64,000 bases of DNA from an uncultured Flavobacteriaceae bacterium (GTDB lineage Bacteria > Bacteroidota > Bacteroidia > Flavobacteriales > Flavobacteriaceae): assembly GCA_947488435.1 (NCBI GenBank), contig CANKZG010000002.1:496001-560000 (forward strand). The letters run 5' to 3'. The translations under genes were made by a program, and so were the position numbers. The first letter of the stretch is position 1. Each line of letters opens with the position of its first letter. Shown in pieces: positions 52,760 through 60,953 of the stretch. The notes below the pieces were generated by a model. The model worked only from the letters and a program-made list of their open reading frames with translations. It made no database searches and was not told the DNA's origin.

Positions 52760-54304
52760 ATGATTCATAAAAAAAATAACATCATGTGTTTTAAATGGAA
52801 GGGACGTGATTTTAAGAAGGAACGGTTTTTACTATTCTTTTTCCTGTTACAACTAGGTTTTGTGTTTTCACAAGGGGAGGAGAGCGTCGAGATTGAGCCA
52901 AACTTTGGAATTCGATTAACAGATCGGGAATTTGAATTACCCAGCAGGTACAATTATGTAACAGATGTTCAGTTGCAAATTTTATCTAAGGAGAAATCAA
53001 AAAGTTACTATAATACTAACAACGAAAGTACTTTTAAAAATGACTTTGAAACCATTCCAAATGTTACTGTAACCTGGAATAAGAAGGAAGGGAATAATGC
53101 CGATTACGAAACGGTTATTCCTCCGTTAAAACCAAATAGATTTTATCGAATCGCAGTTTCATATTATTCAAGTGAGAGTATTGTAGCCTTATTCTTAAGG
53201 ATGCATGACGAAAAAAATGAGGATTGGTATACTACTGAAAAAGAATGGATGAAACTCTTAAAACGGATAAGTAATAGAAATGAACCGTTTTCTATTACCT
53301 ATGACCCTACAATTGCCGAATTGCGTGGTTTTAAAAATCGTATTCAGGAGATCGACCTAAAAACTTTAGATATTAAAGAAGCAGATTATATTAAAGGAAT
53401 TAAAGATGTCAAGGAAATAGATAAAAAGAAAGAAGAACTTAAAAAAAAGAAGGAAGCGTTGATAAAAGAATTAGATACACTTGCAAAAATCGAATTTCCA
53501 GTACTCAATTTTATAGAAAATCAGAGAAAATACACGGAAAAAGATTTAATAGCATTTTGCAGGTGGATTCAACCAAAAACTGCTTTTGATCAAGAAGAGG
53601 ATATGGAGTATTTCTCCAGCAATTTAGTTAATTCACCAGATTACATAAACATATACAACTTTTATGAAAAATACCTGATCGGTATTTTAAATGACAACGA
53701 TTTTGAAAAAGGGGAATTCTTAGATGTAATTGTAAACTCAATAAACGTTGAAAAATTAAGATCTTACAATAAAAAAAAATCTGGTTTACTTCCCAATTAT
53801 CTAGTAGCTTGGGTAGAGGAGGATATTACAAAAACCTTTCCGGTATCAACATATTCAAACTCCTTCGAAACCTCCTATAAACTTTCACTAGTCCCCGATT
53901 TTGGATATGTGGGCTATATTAATGATAATGAAAATGGTCCCCAAGGAGGAAATGTATTTATGGGAGTAAACATTGCGCTTTCTCCTACAAATAAAAATGC
54001 ACCACTTCAAATTTCCGATCTAAGCTTTAAGCAGCGTTTTGCCATACATACCGGAGTAACATTGGGTTCTATTGCAGAAGATAATGTTAGCGATAATTTC
54101 TTTGGTAATCATTCTCTTTTACTAGGAGGCAGTTATAAAGTTTTTACACAAGCTACCAGAATTAATTTTGGTGGACTGTTCTATAACAAAATAGATGGAA
54201 TTAACGGAAGTAAATCCATAGCAATTCAACCCTACATTGGCCTATCTATCGATATAGAAATACGTCAATGGCTTAAAACTGTTTTTCCCAATTTAAATTT
54301 ATAA
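52760..54304 (+). CDS. Secreted protein with coiled coil and barrel-like C-terminus, operon leader
   Basis: 514 residues. A signal peptide follows a basic start (FLLFFFLLQLGFVFSQ). Residues 30-180 are predicted beta-rich and 190-240 form a charged helix or coiled coil (EIDKKKEELKKKKEALIKEL). The last ~150 residues (SYKLSLVPDFGYVGYINDNE, QRFAIHTGVTLGSIAEDNVS, INFGGLFYNKIDGINGSKSI, IEIRQWLKTVF) resemble a small outer-membrane barrel. I recognise no family. It is the first of seven genes in one direction. An ATG at 52784 is an alternative start. Confidence 0.7.
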   Translation: MIHKKNNIMCFKWKGRDFKKERFLLFFFLLQLGFVFSQGEESVEIEPNFGIRLTDREFELPSRYNYVTDVQLQILSKEKSKSYYNTNNESTFKNDFETIPNVTVTWNKKEGNNADYETVIPPLKPNRFYRIAVSYYSSESIVALFLRMHDEKNEDWYTTEKEWMKLLKRISNRNEPFSITYDPTIAELRGFKNRIQEIDLKTLDIKEADYIKGIKDVKEIDKKKEELKKKKEALIKELDTLAKIEFPVLNFIENQRKYTEKDLIAFCRWIQPKTAFDQEEDMEYFSSNLVNSPDYINIYNFYEKYLIGILNDNDFEKGEFLDVIVNSINVEKLRSYNKKKSGLLPNYLVAWVEEDITKTFPVSTYSNSFETSYKLSLVPDFGYVGYINDNENGPQGGNVFMGVNIALSPTNKNAPLQISDLSFKQRFAIHTGVTLGSIAEDNVSDNFFGNHSLLLGGSYKVFTQATRINFGGLFYNKIDGINGSKSIAIQPYIGLSIDIEIRQWLKTVFPNLNL

Positions 54305-54305
54305 T

Positions 54306-55034
54306 ATGATGCGAATTAGAATTGAATATATCATAATCCTCTTAATCATGTTGTCTTGCAATACAGACAATGAATTCAGTCCAGAAAACTTAGAGGATGT
54401 TTTATCCTTATCTGTAGAAAATAATGGAGCGGTTGCAGACGGTGTGGAGGAAATCGAAGTAATCGCAAATTTCCCGCTTGATTTTTCCACGGAAGCGGAT
54501 GGCGTGGTAGATTTCACCATTTTTAGAGAAACTAGCGAATCGAGGAGTCAGAATATTGCATTGATTCAGGAAGATGGATCGCAGCGTAGGCAATCAAGTA
54601 TTATGATCAATAATACGAAAGCAGATTCATTGCTAGTAGAGGCTACCATTTCCGTCAACGGTATTCTAATTTCTGAAGATGTAACTATTAACTTTTCAAG
54701 GGCGTTTTTGGAGGAAATTAATATTACTTCATCAGCATTAACAATTCGGCCCGGATCATTTAATGAAATTGAGATAACCACAGAATTGTTGCGAGATTCA
54801 GGAGTGGTTAGTCTTAATTCCATAGCCGAAACAGTTGTTGTAGATACCCTAGGTCAATCCAGAGGAATATTTAATGGATATAAAAACAACAGTAATGCCG
54901 AAGGGCAAATAGTCAATAATTTCACCTTAGGTAATGATGATTACCAAGGTAGGCTATTTGTAATTGCAACGGCTACTGGGATAAATAACGAAATGCAAAC
55001 GGATACATTAACCATTTTTTCACAAAACGAATAG
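54306..55034 (+). CDS. Ig-like lipoprotein
   Basis: 242 residues beginning MMRIRIEYIIILLIMLSC, where Cys18 is a probable lipobox. The rest looks like two immunoglobulin-like beta-sandwich domains (ENNGAVADGVEEIEVIANFP, TSSALTIRPGSFNEIEITTE) in the style of bacterial Big domains. It starts one base after the stop of the previous gene. It is likely to sit on the outer membrane and present the Ig domains to a partner. Confidence 0.68.
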   Translation: MMRIRIEYIIILLIMLSCNTDNEFSPENLEDVLSLSVENNGAVADGVEEIEVIANFPLDFSTEADGVVDFTIFRETSESRSQNIALIQEDGSQRRQSSIMINNTKADSLLVEATISVNGILISEDVTINFSRAFLEEINITSSALTIRPGSFNEIEITTELLRDSGVVSLNSIAETVVVDTLGQSRGIFNGYKNNSNAEGQIVNNFTLGNDDYQGRLFVIATATGINNEMQTDTLTIFSQNE

Positions 55035-55037
55035 ATC

Positions 55038-55277
55038 ATGAATAGCTTTAAAGAAGATTTAAAAAACCTCCCTAACGACGTATTTAATAAAATTAAACAA
55101 ATCCTTGCCGAGGAGTATCAAATGCACGATATCGAAATCACCGGAATTGATATTACTACTGATAGGGAACCAACAGCAAGAGAACTTACAGAAGAAGATT
55201 GTGCCCGAGAAGGTAAAAAACTTAAATGCAAGAAAAAACCTGATGGTACCGTAAAATGCTGGTGCGTTAGACGATAG
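55038..55277 (+). CDS. Small protein with Cys-ended C-terminus
   Basis: 79 residues. The first ~50 are helical and acidic (SFKEDLKNLPNDVFNKIKQI, DITTDREPTARELTEEDC). The end KKLKCKKKPDGTVKCWCVRR has three of its four Cys in the last ~20 residues. There is no signal peptide. A helical leader-like part followed by a Cys-rich end recalls leader/core peptides, but no modifying enzyme is near. It could also be a small metal-binding protein. It begins three bases after the lipoprotein stop. Confidence 0.55.
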   Translation: MNSFKEDLKNLPNDVFNKIKQILAEEYQMHDIEITGIDITTDREPTARELTEEDCAREGKKLKCKKKPDGTVKCWCVRR

Positions 55278-55352
55278 TTGTAAATAAACGAAATGACAAA
55301 AATTGCATTATAGTTAAGTTTTAAAATTAACTAAGAAACCAAAATTAATAGT

Positions 55353-55868
55353 ATGAGTAAAAAAGATAAGTTTTTGTATTCATTTGGGGTTTTAACATTT
55401 GCTTTTTTTTGCTTCGTTATTGTAAATGCACAAAATGCACTCCGAGAAGACATTAAATCTAATGTTACGGAAATCAGAAGTCAAAAACCCCTCTTGGCAC
55501 CAACTTTTTTGCGTTATGAATTGGCAGGCAAAATACTACTGGTTAACTCATCACGTAAAAATATTGCTTTCCTAATAGGAACCTTAATGACTGTGTTTGG
55601 ATCTTTACTTGTAATCAGTAAAATAGAAAGTTACATAGATGCTAATGTCGATACATTTGATAAAGCAAAGATTAAAATAACTACGACTTCACCGGGAGTA
55701 TTTATCGTTTTCTTAGGGACGGTCATTATCCTAGTCACCATATTTATGAAAGATTCTTATAAAGTGGAGGATGGGCCTATTACTGCGGAGTACGCATTAC
55801 CGGAAGCGAGTAACCAAGAAAAAGTAGCGGTAAAAGAAGCAAACGAAATCCTAAACATCTTAGAATAA
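55353..55868 (+). CDS. Three-helix membrane protein of unknown function
   Basis: 171 residues with helices at about 8-26, 71-91 and 112-133 and a periplasmic or cytoplasmic segment between the first two (NVTEIRSQKPLLAPTFLRYE). The C-terminal ~40 residues are soluble and acidic. I recognise no family. A 75-base gap from the previous stop is the largest within this gene series, and a second promoter could lie there, although none is clear. Confidence 0.62.
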   Translation: MSKKDKFLYSFGVLTFAFFCFVIVNAQNALREDIKSNVTEIRSQKPLLAPTFLRYELAGKILLVNSSRKNIAFLIGTLMTVFGSLLVISKIESYIDANVDTFDKAKIKITTTSPGVFIVFLGTVIILVTIFMKDSYKVEDGPITAEYALPEASNQEKVAVKEANEILNILE

Positions 55869-55874
55869 TGTATT

Positions 55875-56435
55875 ATGAAAAGTATACTCAAACTATATAT
55901 TAAAATCACAGTATTTATATGTTTTTCTTCTTCATTTGCTCAGGGAAACAATAATCTTTTTCAAGAGGCTAATTATTTGATTGATAAAACGAAAGCAATT
56001 ATTTCTGGAAAAATGTATTGTGAAGATCTAGAATTAGCAAAAATCTATTTGATTACATATCAAACCCTTTACAAAAGAAATCCAGATAGCCTAAAAAATA
56101 AGCAAGCTGCCCTTGATCTCATTAATAAATCTATACAAGCTAATTGCGTAACCCCTATTGGTGGAAATGGCAGTTTTGAAGCTGGAAAAATAATTATAAC
56201 CTCTGAGGGAGGGTCTGTTAACGCAAAAAAGGTTGAAATTCCTGCATTATATCTCCCAACTATATATATGGATGAAGCAGACAAACTAAGTTATTTTGCT
56301 CTGCTACCTAAAAATCAACAAAACACTATTATTTCTTTTGAAAAAGATAAAGCAGTAATCGATGCCGTCCAACAACTCAAGAGTTTGAAAGGATCTCTTA
56401 TTATAGAAGAATTGCATAACCACAAATTCTATTAA
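55875..56435 (+). CDS. Secreted protein of unknown function
   Basis: 186 residues with a signal peptide (YIKITVFICFSSSFAQ). The mature part is helical (NNLFQEANYLIDKTKAIISG, ELAKIYLITYQTLYKRNPDS, KQAALDLINKSIQAN) and ends in an extended section (GGNGSFEAGKIIITSEGGSV, then AKKVEIPALYLPTIYMDE). Two Cys residues could form a disulfide. No family is recognised. It starts six bases after the membrane protein and is part of the same operon. Confidence 0.6.
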   Translation: MKSILKLYIKITVFICFSSSFAQGNNNLFQEANYLIDKTKAIISGKMYCEDLELAKIYLITYQTLYKRNPDSLKNKQAALDLINKSIQANCVTPIGGNGSFEAGKIIITSEGGSVNAKKVEIPALYLPTIYMDEADKLSYFALLPKNQQNTIISFEKDKAVIDAVQQLKSLKGSLIIEELHNHKFY

Positions 56436-56464
56436 TAGTTAGTAATCTCTGCTAATTAATAACC

Positions 56465-56665
56465 ATGAATACAATGAAAAATAAAACACAACTAGAATTG
56501 GAATACGAGCTCCGATTTACGAAGAAGTTTCTAAAGCGTCTTATGGAATTAAATAAAGACAAAGAATTAGTTACTCCAGATGAGAGCGAATTAGACCTTA
56601 TGGAAAAAGAATTAAAGGACGAGTTGGAACGCCTTTATCCTAAGTATAAAATTCATAAAAAATAA
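56465..56665 (+). CDS. Small charged helical protein
   Basis: 66 residues, nearly all charged helix (LELEYELRFTKKFLKRLMEL, ESELDLMEKELKDELERLYP). It has no signal and would be soluble or coiled with a partner. The start at 56465 gives MNTMKNKT; an ATG three codons later is an alternative. It lies five bases before the next gene, so it fits an operon of small components. Confidence 0.5.
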   Translation: MNTMKNKTQLELEYELRFTKKFLKRLMELNKDKELVTPDESELDLMEKELKDELERLYPKYKIHKK

Positions 56666-56670
56666 AGTCT

Positions 56671-56976
56671 ATGAGTACTAATGCATTATCAAGTCTTGGA
56701 CAGCGTATTGAAAACATTATTGTAAAACAAAGTTCTGATGCAAAACGAGAGAAGAATAGGGGAGTTCTTGCCCTTATTTTTGTCGTTCTTTTTTTTGGCG
56801 TGATTTTCGCAAGCCTTTGGATTGGATATCACAACAAAGATTTTGAAATAGGGGATTACAAGGATTTATTAACCTCTATTTCTTCAATTCTATCAGGGCC
56901 ACTGGGATTCATCATAGGATTCTATTTTAAGGAACAACAGCGTGTGCCATCAGACCATGAAATTAGTGATGACTAA
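56671..56976 (+). CDS. Small two-helix membrane protein
   Basis: 101 residues. A soluble helix (SSLGQRIENIIVKQSSDAKR) is followed by two membrane helices (VLALIFVVLFFGVIFASLWI and LTSISSILSGPLGFIIGFYF) and a short polar tail. The hairpin form is like that of small holin-like or pore-associated proteins, but no family is recognised. It is the last gene of the series and is convergent with the FG-GAP gene 20 bases further on. Confidence 0.6.
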   Translation: MSTNALSSLGQRIENIIVKQSSDAKREKNRGVLALIFVVLFFGVIFASLWIGYHNKDFEIGDYKDLLTSISSILSGPLGFIIGFYFKEQQRVPSDHEISDD

Positions 56977-56996
56977 ATAATAGCAGTAAAATTGTT

Positions 56997-58184
56997 TTAT
57001 TTCCCAAAAAGCAGAAAATCTTGTGAACCCCGATTGCTAAGAAAGAGATCCTTAATACCGTCACCATTTAAATCAACAAAATCAATGTCAAAACCTCTTC
57101 CGCTAATACTTTCGGGCATAAATGTATTAGTAGCTTCGGTAAATTTACCCAAGCCATCGTTTTGGTACACACTAAAGGGAGTATTACCTCCAAATCGAGC
57201 GCCATTGGTATTTCCGGTCATAATATCGACATCCCCATCGCTGTCAATATCTAAAAAAGCTACGCCAAAACAACGGTTGTCATCTTTGGGTAAGTGAGTT
57301 GTGGTACGATCGGAGAAAAACCCTTTTCCATCATTCAGCAACAACCTATTTTGTCGAAGTGCACCAGGCACAAAAGCCTGCACATTACCGTATAAAATAT
57401 CCAAATCACCATCCCCGTCAATATCTGCTAAATCTACTTCCCGAGTTTCTTCGGGTTCTTGTCGGTAAGGCAATCGATTTGCCGATTCATCCTTAAAAAA
57501 ACCTTTCCCCGTATTAACCAAAACTCGATTTGCATCTTCGTTTGCAATTAATAAATCCTGATCTCCATCATTATCAATATCCGCCAAGGAAAGATCTTGA
57601 GTAACATCGATAAAATCTCCAAAACGCTGAAGGGATTCATCATTAAAATAGCCTTTGCCATTGTTAATCAGCACATTATTCTGTCCATTATTTCCAATCA
57701 ATATATCTGGAGCACCATCTTTATTCAAATCATATACTACAACGGAATTGGAAGTGCCAGTAACTGGAATTCTATTTCCTGCATCAGTAAATGTGCCATC
57801 ACCATTATTTAAATACAACTCATTGGTTTTGTCATCCTCACTCACCACCACGATATCAAGATCTCCATCTAAATCAAAATCTGCAATACCGATATCTTCA
57901 CTATCGTGATCTACTTGAGGAATTCTTGAAGCACTTTCATTGGTAAACTTTCCTTTCCCATCGTTAATCAATAGAATATTGGGTCTATGCTCATTCGCAA
58001 TTAAAATATCCATATCTCCATCTTGATCCAAATCGGCAATTCCAGCATCCATAGAGAGCAACTGTAAGTCGTTATAGGGCAGATGAGTGGTAGTAACATC
58101 TGAGTAAAAAGCGGTGACCGTTTTTTGACTGTAACCCGCATAAACAATTCCTGAGAGAAGGAATAGTGTAAATATGTTCTTCAT
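56997..58184 (-). CDS. Secreted FG-GAP/VCBS repeat protein
   Basis: 395 residues from the ATG at 58184, with a signal peptide (FTLFLLSGIVYAGYSQ). It has seven repeats carrying calcium-loop motifs of the form DxDxDG: DLDQDGDMD, DFDLDGDLD, DLNKDGAPD, DIDNDGDQD, DIDGDGDLD, DIDSDGDVD and DLNGDGIKD. Each is followed by a phrase like VLINDGKGKFTNES. This is the seven-bladed propeller of the integrin-alpha type. It is likely to be an extracellular, calcium-stabilised binding protein. No sorting domain is visible, so it may remain periplasmic. Confidence 0.87.
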   Translation of the reverse strand: MKNIFTLFLLSGIVYAGYSQKTVTAFYSDVTTTHLPYNDLQLLSMDAGIADLDQDGDMDILIANEHRPNILLINDGKGKFTNESASRIPQVDHDSEDIGIADFDLDGDLDIVVVSEDDKTNELYLNNGDGTFTDAGNRIPVTGTSNSVVVYDLNKDGAPDILIGNNGQNNVLINNGKGYFNDESLQRFGDFIDVTQDLSLADIDNDGDQDLLIANEDANRVLVNTGKGFFKDESANRLPYRQEPEETREVDLADIDGDGDLDILYGNVQAFVPGALRQNRLLLNDGKGFFSDRTTTHLPKDDNRCFGVAFLDIDSDGDVDIMTGNTNGARFGGNTPFSVYQNDGLGKFTEATNTFMPESISGRGFDIDFVDLNGDGIKDLFLSNRGSQDFLLFGK

Positions 58185-58242
58185 TTCTTTTATGTATAAA
58201 TACTTTGCTAATTTAAGATATTTAGAGCCAATATGCAGGAGG

Positions 58243-58272
58243 TTTTGTGACCCTACCATTTCTTATTTTTTG
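58243..58272 (+). promoter_or_regulatory. Candidate promoter of the gamma-glutamyltransferase gene
   Basis: TTTTG at 58243-58247 and TATTTTTTG at 58264-58272 resemble -33 and -7 elements, although the -7 box has one extra T. The ATG at 58301 lies 28 bases later. The intergenic region is shared with the divergent FG-GAP gene. Confidence 0.45.
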
Positions 58273-58300
58273 TACTTTAGAAAAAAAATAAAATAGTGCT

Positions 58301-59998
58301 ATGAGAAACCTTCTCCATTTTCTTTTATGTTTAGTTTTAGCTGTTCAATACACAACCGGTCAAGATAGAATTACAGGAAAATCTTTTGCAACCCGTTCAG
58401 AAGTATTAAGTCAAAACGGAATGGTTGCCACTAGTCATCCCTTGGCAACTCAGGTTGGGCTAGATGTTCTTAAAAGTGGCGGAAATGCAATAGATGCTGC
58501 TATCGCCGCTAATGCTACATTAGGACTTATGGAACCTACTGGCTGTGGAGTAGGAGGAGATCTCTTTGCAATTGTCTGGGATGGAAAAACTAAAAAGTTA
58601 TATGGTCTTAATGCTAGTGGTCGTTCCCCACAAAAACTCAATTTAGCATATTTTGAAAAACAAGGAATGACAAAAATTCCATCACACGGTCCCTTACCTG
58701 TAAGTGTGCCTGGTGCTGTAGACGGGTGGTTTGAGCTTCATAATAAGTTTGGATCAAAACCGATGACCGAAATTCTAGCTCCAGCTATTGATTATGCCGA
58801 AAAAGGTTTTCCGTTAACAGAGCTTATTGCCTGGTATATGCAGCGAACTATACCATTTTTCGAATCAAAAGGATTTCCAAACATTGAGGATACATATAAA
58901 TCTCAAAATGGAGGTAAGCTCCCTAATGAAGGTGAAATTTATAAAAATCCGTATTTGGCAAACACCTATCGAAAAATAGCTAAAGGAGGGCGCGATGCTT
59001 TTTATAAAGGGGATATTGCCAAAATTATTGGAGATTTTATTAAGGAACAAGGTGGTTTTCTCTCGGCAAGAGATTTGGCAGCACATCAATCAGAATGGGT
59101 AGAACCAGTTTCTATAAATTATAGAGGTTATGATGTTTGGGAACTGCCACCTAATGGTCAGGGGATTGCAGCATTACAAATGCTACAAATATTGGAAGGG
59201 TATGACTTTTCAGATATTGAATTTGGAAGTACCGAACACCTTCATCTTTTTACGGAAGCTAAAAAATTGGCCTTTGAAGATCGTGCGAAATATTATGCAG
59301 ATATGGACTTTTTTGATGTTCCAGTCGAGCAATTACTCTCACACGATTATGCGGAAAAAAGAAGACAACAAATAGGGGAGCGTGCGGGAACCTATGCTGC
59401 AGGGGAAATTTCTGCTGGAGAAACCATTTATATGACTGTGGCTGATAATGAAGGTACTATGATCTCATTAATACAAAGCAATTACAGAGGTATGGGGTCC
59501 GGGATGGCACCGCCTAAATTGGGATTTATGTTGCAAGATCGTGGAGAGCTGTTTAGCCTTAAACGCGGACAAGCCAATACCTATGAACCTCATAAAAGGC
59601 CTTTTCATACTATAATTCCAGCCTTTATTACCAAAAACGGAGAACCTTATGTGAGTTTTGGTGTAATGGGAGGGGATTTTCAACCTATGGGACATACACA
59701 AATTGTAATGAATCTTGTTGATTTTGGGATGAACTTGCAAGAAGCTGGAGATGCACCCCGATGGGATCATACGGGAGGTGCAAGTCCTTTAGGACGCACT
59801 ACCGTGGATACAGGTCTTATTAGAGTTGAGTCTGGAATACCCTATACTACTTTACGCGGGTTAATGGATAAAGGACATCAAATAGGCACTGCACGAGGTA
59901 TTTACGGAGGATATCAAGCGATTTTGTGGGATAGTGAAAATGGAGTTTATCACGGTGCTTCTGAAAGTCGTAAAGATGGGCAAGCTGCCGGTTACTAG
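58301..59998 (+). CDS. ggt: Gamma-glutamyltransferase
   Basis: 565 residues with a signal peptide ending near TTGQ. The proenzyme is cut before a Thr; here Thr375 in ETIYMTVADNEGTMIS is the predicted nucleophile. The rest of the family is clear: HPLATQVGLDVLKSGGNAID, MEPTGCGVGGDLFAIVWDG, PVSVPGAVDGWFELH, and GMGSGMAPPKLGFMLQDRG in the small subunit. The enzyme splits or transfers gamma-glutamyl groups of glutathione in the periplasm. It stands alone, and the upstream FG-GAP gene is divergent. Confidence 0.93.
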   Translation: MRNLLHFLLCLVLAVQYTTGQDRITGKSFATRSEVLSQNGMVATSHPLATQVGLDVLKSGGNAIDAAIAANATLGLMEPTGCGVGGDLFAIVWDGKTKKLYGLNASGRSPQKLNLAYFEKQGMTKIPSHGPLPVSVPGAVDGWFELHNKFGSKPMTEILAPAIDYAEKGFPLTELIAWYMQRTIPFFESKGFPNIEDTYKSQNGGKLPNEGEIYKNPYLANTYRKIAKGGRDAFYKGDIAKIIGDFIKEQGGFLSARDLAAHQSEWVEPVSINYRGYDVWELPPNGQGIAALQMLQILEGYDFSDIEFGSTEHLHLFTEAKKLAFEDRAKYYADMDFFDVPVEQLLSHDYAEKRRQQIGERAGTYAAGEISAGETIYMTVADNEGTMISLIQSNYRGMGSGMAPPKLGFMLQDRGELFSLKRGQANTYEPHKRPFHTIIPAFITKNGEPYVSFGVMGGDFQPMGHTQIVMNLVDFGMNLQEAGDAPRWDHTGGASPLGRTTVDTGLIRVESGIPYTTLRGLMDKGHQIGTARGIYGGYQAILWDSENGVYHGASESRKDGQAAGY

Positions 59999-60251
59999 AA
60001 AAGAGCATTATTTATACGACCATGAAATACCATTAATCTTCAATAGTAAAGAGAATTTAATATTTTAAGGGATATGGGGTTGCATAACATTTTCGTAATG
60101 CCACTATTTTATTGATTATTACCTTATAAAACACCTACTAAAAGTCTAGCAAATGCTTTAAAGACTAAATCAAAGCACTTCTACCTTTGTCTACATTCTA
60201 TATACAAAACCGTATTGGTAGTCATTATGAATGCAGTGCCTAGTATTAGTA

Positions 60252-60950
60252 CTACAACCACTTCGCTTTAAGGTCTTTGTACTTTGTCCTTCCGACGGGA
60301 ATATGCACTCCGTTTTTTAACTCGGCCATATATTTACTGCCAGATGCTACCGTAATTTCTTGTATCTCTGATAGCTTTACAAGATATGACTTGTGGACCC
60401 GTTCAAAAGAAAACGATAATAACTGTTCTAATTTTTCAAGAGATTTATCATGAAGTTCCCTTTTTCCATCTGCCAAAAAAAGCTCTGTATATGTCCCAGC
60501 ACCTTTAATGTAAAGTACATTTTCAATGGGTACTAGCTGTACTTTGTGTCTTTTTTTTACTGCTAAAAACTTAATTGTATTCGTGACTTTTTTTTCTTTT
60601 ATAGTTATTCGATTTAAAGCTTGTTCTAATCGATTTTGGTTAAAAGGCTTGGGTATAAAATCTAAAACACCATACTCAAAAGCAGTAATTGCTTGGTCTT
60701 TATAAGCAGAAATAATTATGGTGTGAAACGATTCAGAAACCGCTGTAGTTAGCAGGTCAAAGCCATTATGACCATTAAGGTTTAAATCGAGAAAAACAAG
60801 ATCTAATGCGTTATTTTCAATATAATTCAATGCATCATAAAGTGTATTACTATGCTTTAATGATTGCAATGTATTTCCATAAATAGCACGCGTCATTCGT
60901 TCTATTCTTTTGGCAATCCTTGATTCATCTTCAACAATTAAAATGTTCAT
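60252..60950 (-). CDS. LytTR-type response regulator
   Basis: 232 residues. Receiver with ILIVEDESRIAKRI, phospho-Asp in DLVFLDLNLNGHNG, ISAYKD and the Lys in DFIPKPFN. The LytTR domain covers about 130-232 (FLAVKKRHKVQLVPIENVLY, FERVHKSYLVKLSEI). The start is three bases after the stop of the kinase gene. The 253 bases between its stop and the gamma-glutamyltransferase stop hold no other gene. Confidence 0.93.
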   Translation of the reverse strand: MNILIVEDESRIAKRIERMTRAIYGNTLQSLKHSNTLYDALNYIENNALDLVFLDLNLNGHNGFDLLTTAVSESFHTIIISAYKDQAITAFEYGVLDFIPKPFNQNRLEQALNRITIKEKKVTNTIKFLAVKKRHKVQLVPIENVLYIKGAGTYTELFLADGKRELHDKSLEKLEQLLSFSFERVHKSYLVKLSEIQEITVASGSKYMAELKNGVHIPVGRTKYKDLKAKWL

Positions 60951-60953
60951 TCT

